A stretch of 64,000 bases of DNA from Cognatitamlana onchidii (GCF_004804355.1 NZ_SRWZ01000002.1:310001-374000), one strand, 5' to 3'; shown: positions 1 to 9,384, counted from the first letter of the stretch. Notes: generated from the sequence alone by a model not told the origin. Program-made: numbers and translations.

Positions 1-2
1 AG

Positions 3-1010
3 AAAGCCTTACCGCTTTCAAAAGATAAATCTTTAAAAGTAGCCTTGTTAGGTCCGCTATTAAAGGAAAATACTAAAGAGATGTTTGAGTCTGTTGCAGG
101 TTCAAATGTGAAATTTGTGGCAGAAAAAGGATTTCAATTAACAAACCAAAAAGGCGGAGCTCCAGAACTTTTAGACAGAGATCCAAAAGCCATAGCAAGT
201 CTGGTTAATAAAGCAAAATCTGCAGATGTTTCAATCCTGTTTTTAGGAGGTGATGAGTATACTTCAAAAGAAGCTTATTTTAGCAATAGTACCTTAGGTG
301 ATAGAGCAACTATTGACCCTGTTGGCCCTCAAGACGAACTCGTAGAAAAAATTAAAGCGCTTGGTAAACCAGTAATTGTCGTTTTAAAGCACAGAAGAAC
401 CTTATCCATTAATGTTATAGCAGAACAAGCAGATGCTATTTTAGATGTTTGGGATTTAAGTGAATTTGGTGATGAATCTACGGCCAGAATCGTTTTTGGT
501 GAAGTATCGCCATCAGGTAAATCGCCTGTAACCATTCCAAGGTCGATTGGTCAAATTCCGTTTCACTATAGTATGAAAGAAATCAACTATAAGAAAGAAT
601 ATTTATTTATTGGTCAAGGCCCATTATATCCATTTGGTCATGGTTTAAGTTATGCTAATTTCGAATATTCTGATATTAAAATTTCAAACCCTGAGATGAC
701 TCCAGATACAGAATTGGAAGTAAGCGTAACAGTAACGAACAACAGTGATGTAAAAGCCAAAGAAGTAGTTCAACTATATATTAAGGATGAAATAGGTTCG
801 GTTACTCGTCCTGATAAGGAACTTAAAGGATTCCAAAAGATAGAATTTGATGCTGGTGAAAGCAAAACAGTTAGTTTTAAAATAACACCTAAAATGTTAG
901 AATTTACAGGTATCACTATGGAAAAAGTTTTAGAAGCAGGAGATTACACAGTAATGGTAGGAACATCTTCAAAAGAGTATTTAGAAACCAAATTCAAACT
1001 AAAAAAATAA
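3..1010 (+). CDS. GH3 family beta-glycosidase, C-terminal part (5' end outside window)
   Basis: The frame is open from base 3 with no start codon of its own (the TTG at 45 is internal), so this is the C-terminal ~335 residues of a larger protein. It has the second alpha/beta GH3 domain (segment reading VALLGPLLKEN, then ADVSILFLGGDE and SPSGKSPVTIPRS) followed by the FGHGLSYANFEY motif and a fibronectin-III-like C-terminal domain. Family knowledge: GH3 enzymes are exo-acting beta-glucosidases or beta-xylosidases; in an ulvan locus a beta-xylosidase or glucosidase removing side or chain residues is plausible. Oddity: the segment that usually reads W-x-PGE-x-GG is here VWDLSEFGDEST. The nucleophile aspartate lies upstream of the window and cannot be checked. 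GH105 follows 6 bp downstream, so the two are co-transcribed. Confidence 0.85.
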   Translation, partial: KALPLSKDKSLKVALLGPLLKENTKEMFESVAGSNVKFVAEKGFQLTNQKGGAPELLDRDPKAIASLVNKAKSADVSILFLGGDEYTSKEAYFSNSTLGDRATIDPVGPQDELVEKIKALGKPVIVVLKHRRTLSINVIAEQADAILDVWDLSEFGDESTARIVFGEVSPSGKSPVTIPRSIGQIPFHYSMKEINYKKEYLFIGQGPLYPFGHGLSYANFEYSDIKISNPEMTPDTELEVSVTVTNNSDVKAKEVVQLYIKDEIGSVTRPDKELKGFQKIEFDAGESKTVSFKITPKMLEFTGITMEKVLEAGDYTVMVGTSSKEYLETKFKLKK

Positions 1011-1016
1011 GACGTA

Positions 1017-2144
1017 ATGAATAAAACAATTTTAACGCTTTTAGCAGTTGTAGTACTATTCAATTGCTCAACGGCTCAAAAGGCAACTGAGATTAAAGAT
1101 ATCGATAAAGCTCAGGTAAAAGCATCCATGATAAAAGCTTTAGAATGGCAAGAAGCACACCCCATCTTTGCACTTGCTCCAACCGATTGGACGGCAGGAG
1201 CCTATTATGTGGGCGTTGCCAGAGCGCATAAAGCAACTAAAAATATGATGTACATGGCAGCGCTTAAAAATCAAGCCTATTGGAATAACTGGGAGACCTA
1301 TAAGCGTTTACATCATGCAGATGATGTTGCTATCTCATATAGTTATATATATATTGATAGGAACGAGAAAAGGAAAAACTTTGTAGACTTAGGGCCTACA
1401 AAAAAGTTCTTAGATGCCCATTTATATGAAGATGACAACTGGAAATCGGGTAAAAACGCAGGTAAAGAAGGTAAAGATATTTTATGGTGGTGGTGTGATG
1501 CCTTATTTATGGCGCCGCCAGTACTTAATTTATATGCTAAACACACAGAGCAGCCTAAATATCTAGACGAGATGCATAAATTTTATATGCAAACGTATAA
1601 TAAATTGTATGATGAAGAGGAGCAATTGTTTGCTAGAGATATGCGTTTTGTTTGGGAAGGTAATGATAACCCTACTAAAGAACCTAACGGAAAAAAAGTA
1701 TTTTGGTCTAGAGGGAATGGATGGGTTATTGCAGGTTTGGCTTTGATTTTGGATGATATGCCAGAAGATTACGAACACCGTCCTTTTTACGAGAAACTAT
1801 ATAAAGAAATAGCTGAGAAAATGTTAGAGATTCAACCAGAAGATGGTTTATGGCGAACTAGCTTATTATGCCCTGAAGCATATAACCACGGTGAGGTAAG
1901 CGGAAGTGGATTTCATACCTTCGCTTTGGCATGGGGTATTAATAATGGATTGGTTGATAAAAAACATGCACCAGCGGTCAAAAAAGCGTGGAATGCTATT
2001 GCAAAATGCCAGCATGAAGACGGTCGTGTAGGTTGGGTGCAAAATATTGGAGCTTTCCCAGAACCAGCTTCGGCTGATTCATGGCAGAACTTCGGGACAG
2101 GGGCTTTTTTAATGGCAGGTAGTGAAATTCTAAAATTAGAATAG
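1017..2144 (+). CDS. GH105 unsaturated uronyl hydrolase
   Basis: A 375-residue protein, the usual GH105 length. These enzymes hydrolyse the 4,5-unsaturated uronic acid left at the non-reducing end by polysaccharide lyases; in ulvan this is delta-glucuronosyl-rhamnose-3-sulfate. Seen: the [11 protein letters not shown] segment (about residues 98-108), [12 protein letters not shown] containing the likely catalytic aspartate (about D161), and [13 protein letters not shown] (about 229-241), all hallmarks of the (alpha/alpha)6 barrel. The N-terminus is hydrophobic and ends in VLFNC (C17), so it is probably a lipoprotein acting in the periplasm. It starts 6 bp after the GH3 stop and is followed by a strong terminator-like hairpin, so the GH3-GH105 unit ends here. 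Confidence 0.92.
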   Translation: MNKTILTLLAVVVLFNCSTAQKATEIKDIDKAQVKASMIKALEWQEAHPIFALAPTDWTAGAYYVGVARAHKATKNMMYMAALKNQAYWNNWETYKRLHHADDVAISYSYIYIDRNEKRKNFVDLGPTKKFLDAHLYEDDNWKSGKNAGKEGKDILWWWCDALFMAPPVLNLYAKHTEQPKYLDEMHKFYMQTYNKLYDEEEQLFARDMRFVWEGNDNPTKEPNGKKVFWSRGNGWVIAGLALILDDMPEDYEHRPFYEKLYKEIAEKMLEIQPEDGLWRTSLLCPEAYNHGEVSGSGFHTFALAWGINNGLVDKKHAPAVKKAWNAIAKCQHEDGRVGWVQNIGAFPEPASADSWQNFGTGAFLMAGSEILKLE

Positions 2145-2170
2145 CAGTGTTCTCAAACTGTTCTATTATA

Positions 2171-2210
2171 AACTCATTTTTTCGGCTAAGGTTGAAGAAA
2201 TGAGTTTTTT
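2171..2210 (+). terminator. Rho-independent terminator after GH105
   Basis: Inverted arms at 2171-2183 and 2194-2206 pair at 12 of 13 positions (AACTCATTT...AAATGAGTT) around a 10-base loop. The right arm runs into six T residues at 2205-2210. It separates the GH3-GH105 unit from the sulfatase. Confidence 0.75.
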
Positions 2211-2231
2211 AGTTAGATAAGTCTAGTTAAT

Positions 2232-2248
2232 TTAGGACAATACACGAC
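2232..2248 (+). promoter_or_regulatory. 10-bp-period direct repeat operator, degenerate copy (sulfatase)
   Basis: TTAGGAC at 2232-2238 and ACACGAC at 2242-2248, the weakest member of the set described in the findings. A TAATTTTA box follows at 2270-2277, starting 22 bp after the repeat, and the sulfatase start codon is at 2300. The spacing, more than the sequence, supports the call. Confidence 0.4.
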
Positions 2249-2299
2249 ACTATTTTGGCTTTACAACACTAATTTTATTCATTTAAATAATTATTATCA

Positions 2300-4048
2300 A
2301 TGAGATTATTCAAGATGCTAGTTGTGCTTTGTTTATGTTTTGCAAGCTGTCAAACAAAAAAAGAAAGACCAAGCGAAACACAAAAAGTAGCTGCAAAATT
2401 AAAACTACCTAAACAGCCAAACATTTTGTGGTTAGTAACAGAGGATATGGGAGCCTATATTCCTCCTTTTGGCGATTCTACCGTAGCTACTCCTAATTTA
2501 AGTAAACTAGCAAACGAGGGCGTAATATATCCAAACCTATACTCCACATCAGGAGTTTGTGCGCCAAGTAGGGCCGCTATTGCAACGGGCATGTACCCAT
2601 CAAGTATTGGAGCCAACCACATGCGCACAAATTCTTATACAGAAGTAACAGGTTTGCCCAAATATGAAGCTGTACCACCTCCAGAAGTAAGAATGATAAG
2701 TGAATGGCTAAGGCAAGCAGGTTATTATTGTACTAATAATTATAAAACCGATTACCAGTTTAAGGCTCCGGTTACGGCATGGGATGAAAGTAGTCCCTAT
2801 GCGCATTGGAGGAATAGAGCGGGCAATCAGCCATTTTTTGCAGTATTTAACTTTACCGAAACACACGAGTCCGGTTTATTTGAGCCCTACGGGTTTAGAG
2901 AAATAGAAACCAGATATTACAAGCCCGGGGATAGAGATTATAAATGGAAAAACTATGGGAGTTCTCATGCCAAAAATAGAATGGATGAAGCAGATACTCC
3001 TGTTCATTTACCAAAAGACACTAAATTTACTATCCCACCTTATCTAGTAGATAATGAAGTAACACAACGCGATATGTGGAAACTTTATAATAATGTAGGT
3101 GAAATGGATAAGCAGGTAGGGGTAATTTTAAAACAGTTAGAAGATGATGGTTTATTAGAAAACACCATTATTTGCTTCTATGGTGATCATGGTGGGCCTT
3201 TACCTCGCGAAAAGCGATTAATATATGATTCTGGTTTAAATACGCCTATGATTATTCGGTTTCCAAATAAGCAAAAAGCAGGAACTAAAGATGACCAACT
3301 TATTAGTTTTGTAGATTTTGCGCCAACGTTATTATCTATAACTGGTGAAGCGCCAAAACCCTACATGCAAGGGCAGGCCTTTTTGGGTGGGTATGAGGCA
3401 GAAGAACGTCAATACATTCATGCTGCTGCCGATAGATTTGATGGCTTTACCGATGCCATAAGAGCAGTTCGTGATAGTAGATTTAAATACATCCGTAATT
3501 ATAGACCAGAACAAGGTTACTACTTACCTGTAGCGTATAGAGAAAAGATACCAAGCATGAAGGAATTGTTAAGATTGAAGGCAGAAGGTAAATTAAACGA
3601 TATTCAGATGCAATGGTTTAGAGATTTTAAGCCAAAAGAAGAATTATTTGATTGTGCAGTTGATCCCTACGAACTGAACAATTTAGCAGAAAAACCAGAA
3701 TATCAAGACAAGTTGAACGAACTTAGTGCTGAAATGGATCGATGGTTGCGTGAAATTGGGGACGAACCAAATCTTGACGAGGCTAAATTAGTTGAAAAAT
3801 TGTGGTCTGGTAAAGACACCAAGCCTGCAACAAAGCAACCCGTTATTACTGCTAAAGACGGCTTAGTGCAAGTAACTTGTGAAACCGAAGGCGCTTCCAT
3901 TGGCTATAAAATTATAGGTCAGGACGGCAACACACCACAATCGTGGGAGGTTTATCAAGGACCAGTTCAACTGCCCGAAGGATTTAAATTAATGGTTCAA
4001 GCGCATCGTATAGGTTTTGCTCCCAGCGAAGTGGTTGAATTTAACTAA
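2300..4048 (+). CDS. S1-family sulfatase, N-sulfoglucosamine sulfohydrolase-like lipoprotein
   Basis: A 582-residue formylglycine-dependent sulfatase. Seen: a lipoprotein signal (CLCFASC, C17), the metal-binding TEDMGAY segment near residue 48, and the sulfatase signature CAPSRAAIATG with the cysteine to be converted to formylglycine at about C87. FYGDHGG supplies further metal ligands. Overall it resembles the heparan N-sulfatase-like branch (SulfAtlas S1_8 is the likely subfamily, not tested). Members of this kind occur in ulvan loci, where they remove ester sulfate from rhamnose-3-sulfate oligosaccharides. The last ~75 residues add a small beta-rich domain after the sulfatase fold. It has its own candidate operator at 2232-2248. 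The anaerobic or other maturase it needs is not in the window. Confidence 0.88.
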   Translation: MRLFKMLVVLCLCFASCQTKKERPSETQKVAAKLKLPKQPNILWLVTEDMGAYIPPFGDSTVATPNLSKLANEGVIYPNLYSTSGVCAPSRAAIATGMYPSSIGANHMRTNSYTEVTGLPKYEAVPPPEVRMISEWLRQAGYYCTNNYKTDYQFKAPVTAWDESSPYAHWRNRAGNQPFFAVFNFTETHESGLFEPYGFREIETRYYKPGDRDYKWKNYGSSHAKNRMDEADTPVHLPKDTKFTIPPYLVDNEVTQRDMWKLYNNVGEMDKQVGVILKQLEDDGLLENTIICFYGDHGGPLPREKRLIYDSGLNTPMIIRFPNKQKAGTKDDQLISFVDFAPTLLSITGEAPKPYMQGQAFLGGYEAEERQYIHAAADRFDGFTDAIRAVRDSRFKYIRNYRPEQGYYLPVAYREKIPSMKELLRLKAEGKLNDIQMQWFRDFKPKEELFDCAVDPYELNNLAEKPEYQDKLNELSAEMDRWLREIGDEPNLDEAKLVEKLWSGKDTKPATKQPVITAKDGLVQVTCETEGASIGYKIIGQDGNTPQSWEVYQGPVQLPEGFKLMVQAHRIGFAPSEVVEFN

Positions 4049-4111
4049 TATAAGGTGAGTTGGAGATAATAAAAAACATCGTAATCTGATATTCAGTAAA
4101 TCAGTTCAAAT

Positions 4112-4173
4112 GTCAGATTGAGCGCAGTCGAATCCAACAAAAGAAATCAGTTTGCTAATCTTTCGACTGCGCT
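4112..4173. repeat. Flavobacterial REP-like palindrome (GAGCGCAGTCGAA type)
   Basis: The arms AGCGCAGTCGAA (4121-4132) and TTCGACTGCGCT (4162-4173) are perfect 12-bp inverted repeats, with GTCAGATTG preceding the left arm. Very similar short palindromic sequences are scattered in many flavobacterial genomes. The element sits alone in the 223-bp gap between the sulfatase and GH2 and may act as an mRNA-stabilising or terminating hairpin. Confidence 0.65.
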
Positions 4174-4271
4174 AAAGGTGGTAATCATATATTTTATTGG
4201 ACTTTAGATAATTGCGACGATTTTACTTCGAACTCAGCCAAACATAATTTTTAAGAAATAGACTAAACTAA

Positions 4272-6869
4272 ATGAAAAAACTACGATTACTACTATTATT
4301 GCTATCTACTCTGTTGAATTATGCGCAACAAGTAAGGCATATAGAAACTATCAATGAAGCTTGGCTTTTTTATAAAGGAAGTTTAGAGCAACCATTTAAT
4401 ACTGACGAGACTATTGTTTGGGAAAATGTAACGATTCCTCATTCATGGAATACCGAAGATATTTTGGATGACGAGGATGGCTATTACCGAGGTGAGGTTT
4501 GGTATAAAAAGACTCTAAATATTCCAGAGATTTACGAGAATCAGCAGGTCTTTTTGCTTTTTGAAGCAGCAAATCAAGTCACATCACTTTACCTAAACGG
4601 AAAAGCCGTGGGTGAAGACCATATAGGAGGTTATACTACTTTTGCAAGAGATATTACTTCTGCTTTGCAAAATGGAAAAAATGAGATTGCCGTTAAGGTT
4701 GATAATGCCCATAACGACGAAATTATACCACAATCGGCTGATTTTTCATTTTATGGAGGTATATATCGGGATGTCCATTTAATCATTACAAAACCGGTAC
4801 ATTTTGAAGTAGCCAATTTAGGAGCGAACCCCATTTTTATTAGAACACCTCAAGTATCAGAAGCATCGGCAGAGGTATCAGTACAATCTAAGTTGGTTCG
4901 GCCTAAAAAAGGAACCTATTATGTGAAGCAGTCTTTGTATGATGCTAGTAATAATCTAGTAAATCAGGTAACAAGCAAATCTTCATTCGGAAAAGATGTA
5001 TTCAGTGAATTTTTAATTGCAAATCCAAATTTATGGTCGCCCGAAAACCCATTTCTGTACAAACTGGTTTCAGAACTTGTGGATAAAAAAGGTGAGGTTT
5101 ACGATAGAATCGAAAATCCAGTGGGCTTTAGATGGTTTAGTTTCGATGCAAACGAAGGCTTTTTTATTAACGGTAAGCAAACCAAATTAATAGGTACGTG
5201 TCGTCATCAAGATTTTTTAGGTAAAGCCAATGCGGTAAGTGATGAAATTCATCGTAACGATATGAAACTCCTAAAGGACATGGGCTCCAACTTTTTACGT
5301 ATTGCACATTATCCGCAAGACCCCGCTATTTTAGAAATGTGTAATAAAATGGGTTTTGTCGCAACACTAGAAATCCCTTTTGTGGATAAGGCGGCGGCCA
5401 ATGAAGCTGGAAAACAGAACAGTATTAAAATGCTAAGGGAGGCCATTCGATTTAATTATAATCACCCGGCCATTGTGGCTTGGAATTTAGGAAACGAAAC
5501 CACCATGAAAGCACCTGAAAGTTTAGGGGAAGATTACACAAAACATTTTATAGAGACGCATAAAGCTTTAGCTAAAACAATTAAAGAGGAAGATGAAACA
5601 CGCTATTCATACACGGTGTTCTTCAGGGAACCGGCGTATCAGGATAAACTAGGTATTCGCGTCACGGAGTTGGTGGGTTATAATAAATACTATGGTTGGT
5701 ATCGGGATGAACTGGAGCAAATAGATGAAAATTTGCGGGATTTAGTGAAACGAACACTTGCCTTTAACCCTGATAAACCCTTAATTTTAAGTGAATACGG
5801 TGGAGGTGCGGACCCAAGGTTAAGAACCTACAATCCCACCCGATTTGATTTTAGTGTAGAGTATCAATTCTTGTTGCATAAGGCCTATATGAAGGCTATT
5901 TTAGATATTCCCGAAATTGTAGGGGCCAATGTTTGGAATTACGCCGATTTTCAGGTAGAACATAGGAAAGACGCGGTACCCCATATTAATAATAAAGGTA
6001 TCGTAACCGCCTCAAGAGAAAAGAAGGATGCCTATTATTTGTATCAAGCATTATTAAAGAAAACACCCTTTTTAGCCATTGCTTCTAAATCTTGGAACAA
6101 AAGATCAGGTGTCGAGGATAATGAAGGGGCTAATGTAGCCACTCAACCCATAACGGTTGTTGGAAATGGTGCTGAGGTAGAGTTGTTTATTAATGGTAAA
6201 TCACTAGGAAATCAAGTGTTCGATTTTGCAACAACAACCTTCCAAGTGCCATTTAAACAAGGGCAAAATCTAATTGAGGTGATTTCAGAAAAGGATGGGC
6301 AAGTCTTAAAGGACTTTGCTATGATAGATTTTACACTTCAACCTAAAAACTTAAGTAGTGAAACCAATCCATTTCAAGAAATAGCCATTAATGTGGGATC
6401 ATACTGTTATTTTATTGAAACCGATAATGTAGATTATTTATGGATGCCCGATAAACCTTATGAAAAAGGAGGTTTTGGTTATGTAGGGGGTGATTTTTTA
6501 AGATTTAAAAGTAAGCGAAGAAACAATATTGGCGTTGATGTTAGCGTGAAAGGTACCGAAAACGATCCGATTTATCAAACCCAGCGTATCGGTATTGAAG
6601 CCTATAAATTTGATGTGCCTAATGGAACGTATGAGTTGTCCTTGTTGTTAGCTGAGCTCAAATCAAAAGGTGAAAACCTTATGGATATTTCTGTGAATGG
6701 AACACCAATTTGGTATAACCTAAACCTAAAGCAGGACTACGGAAACGACCGTGGTGTTGCCAAACGCTTTTTGGTTACTGTTGAAGAGGATAAAGGTGTA
6801 ACAGTCGGATTTAATGCGAGTAAAGGACAAACTCGCCTTTGCGGTATTAAGTTGAGAAGGGTAAATTAA
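4272..6869 (+). CDS. GH2 family beta-glycosidase (beta-glucuronidase/galactosidase/xylosidase type)
   Basis: An 865-residue secreted GH2 enzyme. Seen: a signal peptide (about residues 1-18, ending LLNYAQ), an N-terminal sugar-binding jelly roll with VTIPHSWNTEDI and WYKKTL (about 30-190), an Ig-like domain, then the TIM barrel with the acid/base in WNLGNETT (about E409) and the nucleophile in LILSEYGGG (about E508). After about residue 610 come a DUF4982-type Ig domain (VELFINGKSLG) and a malectin-like C-terminal module (about 700-865). GH2 enzymes in ulvan loci remove xylose or glucuronate from rhamnose-containing oligosaccharides, so either substrate is possible. There is no strong copy of the locus operator upstream; expression may come from the sulfatase promoter through the 223-bp gap. 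Confidence 0.88.
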   Translation: MKKLRLLLLLLSTLLNYAQQVRHIETINEAWLFYKGSLEQPFNTDETIVWENVTIPHSWNTEDILDDEDGYYRGEVWYKKTLNIPEIYENQQVFLLFEAANQVTSLYLNGKAVGEDHIGGYTTFARDITSALQNGKNEIAVKVDNAHNDEIIPQSADFSFYGGIYRDVHLIITKPVHFEVANLGANPIFIRTPQVSEASAEVSVQSKLVRPKKGTYYVKQSLYDASNNLVNQVTSKSSFGKDVFSEFLIANPNLWSPENPFLYKLVSELVDKKGEVYDRIENPVGFRWFSFDANEGFFINGKQTKLIGTCRHQDFLGKANAVSDEIHRNDMKLLKDMGSNFLRIAHYPQDPAILEMCNKMGFVATLEIPFVDKAAANEAGKQNSIKMLREAIRFNYNHPAIVAWNLGNETTMKAPESLGEDYTKHFIETHKALAKTIKEEDETRYSYTVFFREPAYQDKLGIRVTELVGYNKYYGWYRDELEQIDENLRDLVKRTLAFNPDKPLILSEYGGGADPRLRTYNPTRFDFSVEYQFLLHKAYMKAILDIPEIVGANVWNYADFQVEHRKDAVPHINNKGIVTASREKKDAYYLYQALLKKTPFLAIASKSWNKRSGVEDNEGANVATQPITVVGNGAEVELFINGKSLGNQVFDFATTTFQVPFKQGQNLIEVISEKDGQVLKDFAMIDFTLQPKNLSSETNPFQEIAINVGSYCYFIETDNVDYLWMPDKPYEKGGFGYVGGDFLRFKSKRRNNIGVDVSVKGTENDPIYQTQRIGIEAYKFDVPNGTYELSLLLAELKSKGENLMDISVNGTPIWYNLNLKQDYGNDRGVAKRFLVTVEEDKGVTVGFNASKGQTRLCGIKLRRVN

Positions 6870-6973
6870 GTTTAACTTATATGAATAGATGTCTTCTCGG
6901 TTTTTAAGGTAAATCCTTATTACAGGAAATAAAAAGTTGCTTTTTTAGAGTTTTAGATAGATTTACGTAGCGT

Positions 6974-7834
6974 TTATCCTTTGGGATGTTTTCTATAATC
7001 TCTAGCACAACTACCTGTGATTTTAGTGAAAATTCTTGAAAAGTAGTAAGGGTCGTGATACCCTACTTTAGCAGAAATATCTTTGATTTTTAAATTGGTG
7101 TTATCCAACAATTCACATGCTTTTTGAATGCGTAACTGGATCATGTAATCTAATGGTGATTTGCCAGTTTTTCGTTTAAATAACAAAGAAAATTGTGAGG
7201 CAGATAAATTTGCGCCTTTTGCCAGCTCTTGTAAACTAATAGATTCAGTGATGTTACTTTTCATGTAAAGAATGGATTTCAAAATACTATCCGATTCATC
7301 TTGTTTTCGTATTTGGCGGTACTGATCTAAAAACTTAAAAGAAGCCAAAAAATGGATTAAGCATATATTTGCATATTGTATATTTTCTATCGAGAACCCC
7401 ATTTCTAAATTTTGAAACATTTCTTCAAACAATTCAATTCTATTGTCTATGCGATCTATATAAGATGGAAATATGGTTAGCGGATTTTGGGTTAGAAAGG
7501 CATAATCTTCAGATAGAGTCCCTAAAAAGTGAATCCAGTATATACTCCATGGATTCTGCTTATTGCTCCCATAGCTATGAGGTGTGCCCTTGGGGATAAT
7601 AAAATATTGGTTTTTAGTTACGCCAAATTTTTTACCATTTACTGATATCCAGCCACTGCCTTCTGTGCAATAAATAAGAATATGCTGAGATGCACCATTT
7701 TTTCTTTTTCTATAGTGACTTTGAGCTTCTGCATAGTAACCAATATTGGTTATGTAAAGCATGGTGCTAGTGCCATGCACCATGGTTTTTTGTATTTCCT
7801 GTTCCGGAATGGAAACACTACGCTTTAATTCCAA
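6974..7834 (-). CDS. AraC-family transcriptional regulator (first)
   Basis: A 286-residue cytoplasmic regulator. The N-terminal ~150 residues form a cupin-type sugar-binding domain (YCTEGSGWISVNGKKFGV, then FIIPKGTPHSYG). The C-terminal ~100 residues carry two helix-turn-helix motifs of the AraC/XylS class (LQELAKGANLSASQFSLLFK and IKDISAKVGYHDPYYFSRIF). It is transcribed divergently from the MFS transporter. The 140-bp intergenic region contains an 18-bp direct repeat with 20-bp period (7875-7912), the layout typical of AraC operators, so it probably controls the transporter-DUF5107-GH59 unit in response to a monosaccharide. The inducer is unknown; xylose or rhamnose are candidates by context only. 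Confidence 0.9.
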   Translation of the reverse strand: MELKRSVSIPEQEIQKTMVHGTSTMLYITNIGYYAEAQSHYRKRKNGASQHILIYCTEGSGWISVNGKKFGVTKNQYFIIPKGTPHSYGSNKQNPWSIYWIHFLGTLSEDYAFLTQNPLTIFPSYIDRIDNRIELFEEMFQNLEMGFSIENIQYANICLIHFLASFKFLDQYRQIRKQDESDSILKSILYMKSNITESISLQELAKGANLSASQFSLLFKRKTGKSPLDYMIQLRIQKACELLDNTNLKIKDISAKVGYHDPYYFSRIFTKITGSCARDYRKHPKG

Positions 7835-7874
7835 ATGATGTATTTTATTAATTCTGTTAAATTTTAAAATTAAT

Positions 7875-7912
7875 AAAATAATCCATCTTTTAAAAAAATA
7901 ATCTATTTTTTA
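7875..7912. promoter_or_regulatory. Putative AraC operator: 18-bp direct repeat, 20-bp period
   Basis: AAAATAATCCATCTTTTA (7875-7892) is repeated as AAAATAATCTATTTTTTA (7895-7912), 16 of 18 identical and offset by exactly 20 bp. It lies between the divergent AraC gene and the MFS gene. AraC-family proteins usually bind two direct half-sites about two helical turns apart. AT-richness lowers the confidence. Confidence 0.5.
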
Positions 7913-7950
7913 GTGACCAGTAACCTGTTATATTGCAAAACCTTATGTTC

Positions 7951-7958
7951 TAAATTTG
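7951..7958 (+). promoter_or_regulatory. Candidate -7 promoter element of the MFS gene
   Basis: TAAATTTG matches the Bacteroidetes -7 consensus TAnnTTTG exactly and lies 15 bp before the MFS start codon. No -33 element with standard spacing is obvious, which would fit an activator-dependent promoter. Confidence 0.35.
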
Positions 7959-7973
7959 AACGCAGCATAATAA

Positions 7974-9368
7974 ATGACAAAACACACCCAAATAAATATA
8001 AAATACATATTGATGATATCCATGGTATCAGCTCTTGGAGGTCTTTTGTTTGGCTACGACTGGGTGGTCATTGGTGGTGCTAAACCTTTTTACGAAGCTT
8101 TTTTTCAAATCGCAGATAACCCTAGTTTACAGGGTTGGGCAATGAGCAGTGCACTTATTGGTTGTTTAATGGGAGCAGCATTATCCGGACTTTTAAGTGA
8201 CAAATATGGCAGAAAACGATTGCTCATGTTTTCAGCATTTTTATTTACACTGTCCGCGGCTGGTACAGGGGCTACCTCGCATTATACCTTGTTTATTATT
8301 TATAGAATTATTGGTGGTATTGGCATTGGCTTAGCTTCTAATTTATCTCCAATGTATATAGCCGAAATTGCGCCATCTCACTTAAGAGGCAGATTCGTCT
8401 CACTAAATCAACTTACCATTGTTATAGGCATCTTACTTGCACAATTGGCAAACTGGCAAATTGCTGAAGCTGTACCTACAGGATTTAGTACAGAGGATAT
8501 TTTATCGTCTTGGAATGGACAAAATGGTTGGCGTTATATGTTTTGGGCAGAAATTATACCTGCTGGGTTATTTTTAATACTAATCTTTTTTATACCGGAA
8601 AGTCCGCGTTGGCTTGCAAAGAATAGCAGTAAAACAAAAGTAGAAGCTATTCTCAATAAAATAGGTGGTAGCGGTTATGCATTTTCCGAATACGAAACTA
8701 TTATAAACTCTATTAACAATAGCGATAAAAGTGTACCGCTTTCGCAGCTAAAATCGCCAAAACTAAAACCTATTTTAGTATTAGGTATTGTGCTGGCAAT
8801 TTTTCAACAATGGTGCGGTATTAATGTTATTTTTAACTATGCCGAAGATATTTTTAAAGCCGCCGGATTTGGCGTGTCGGATATTTTATTCAATATCGTC
8901 ATAACAGGAATAATAAACCTTGTGTTTACTTTTATAGCCATTTATACAGTAGATAAATTAGGGCGAAGAAAACTACTTTTACTGGGCTCTTTAAGTCTTT
9001 GTTTAATCTACGTTTGTATTGGCGCAGCATATTATTTTAATATTTCTGGCACTATTTTATTAGTCCTTGTGCTATTGGCAATAGCAACCTATGCCATGTC
9101 TTTGGCTCCAGTAGTTTGGGTGGTCATTTCTGAAATATTCCCCAACAGAATTAGAGGTGTGGCCATGGCAATAGCAACACTGTCGTTATGGGGTGCTTGC
9201 TTTGCATTAACCTATACATTCCCATTATTAAATGCCGCTTTAGGTGCTTCGGGTACCTTCTGGCTTTATGGGGGTATTTGTTTCTTTGGATGGCTATTTA
9301 TCTATAGAAAGCTCCCAGAAACCAAAGAGAAATCTTTAGAAGAGATAGAACAAGAAATTATTAAATAG
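7974..9368 (+). CDS. Sugar porter-type MFS transporter (xylose:H+ symporter-like)
   Basis: A 464-residue inner-membrane protein with twelve predicted transmembrane helices. Sugar-porter family (TC 2.A.1.1) signatures are all visible: DKYGRKR between helices 2 and 3, PESPRWL after helix 6, QQWCGINVIFNYAEDIF in helix 7, VDKLGRRK between helices 8 and 9, and PETKEK at the C-terminus. It imports a monosaccharide by proton symport; the closest familiar types are xylose and arabinose porters, and xylose is an ulvan component. DUF5107 begins 16 bp downstream, so they form an operon, apparently controlled by the divergent AraC regulator. Confidence 0.9.
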   Translation: MTKHTQINIKYILMISMVSALGGLLFGYDWVVIGGAKPFYEAFFQIADNPSLQGWAMSSALIGCLMGAALSGLLSDKYGRKRLLMFSAFLFTLSAAGTGATSHYTLFIIYRIIGGIGIGLASNLSPMYIAEIAPSHLRGRFVSLNQLTIVIGILLAQLANWQIAEAVPTGFSTEDILSSWNGQNGWRYMFWAEIIPAGLFLILIFFIPESPRWLAKNSSKTKVEAILNKIGGSGYAFSEYETIINSINNSDKSVPLSQLKSPKLKPILVLGIVLAIFQQWCGINVIFNYAEDIFKAAGFGVSDILFNIVITGIINLVFTFIAIYTVDKLGRRKLLLLGSLSLCLIYVCIGAAYYFNISGTILLVLVLLAIATYAMSLAPVVWVVISEIFPNRIRGVAMAIATLSLWGACFALTYTFPLLNAALGASGTFWLYGGICFFGWLFIYRKLPETKEKSLEEIEQEIIK

Positions 9369-9384
9369 CAATTTTTTTTATAAA

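Noticed and set aside
4196-4218. ATTGGAC/TTGCGAC upstream of GH2 as another copy of the CAGGAT operator
   Set aside because: The half-sites are not 10 bp apart and the TAATTTT-like box is not at the standard distance.
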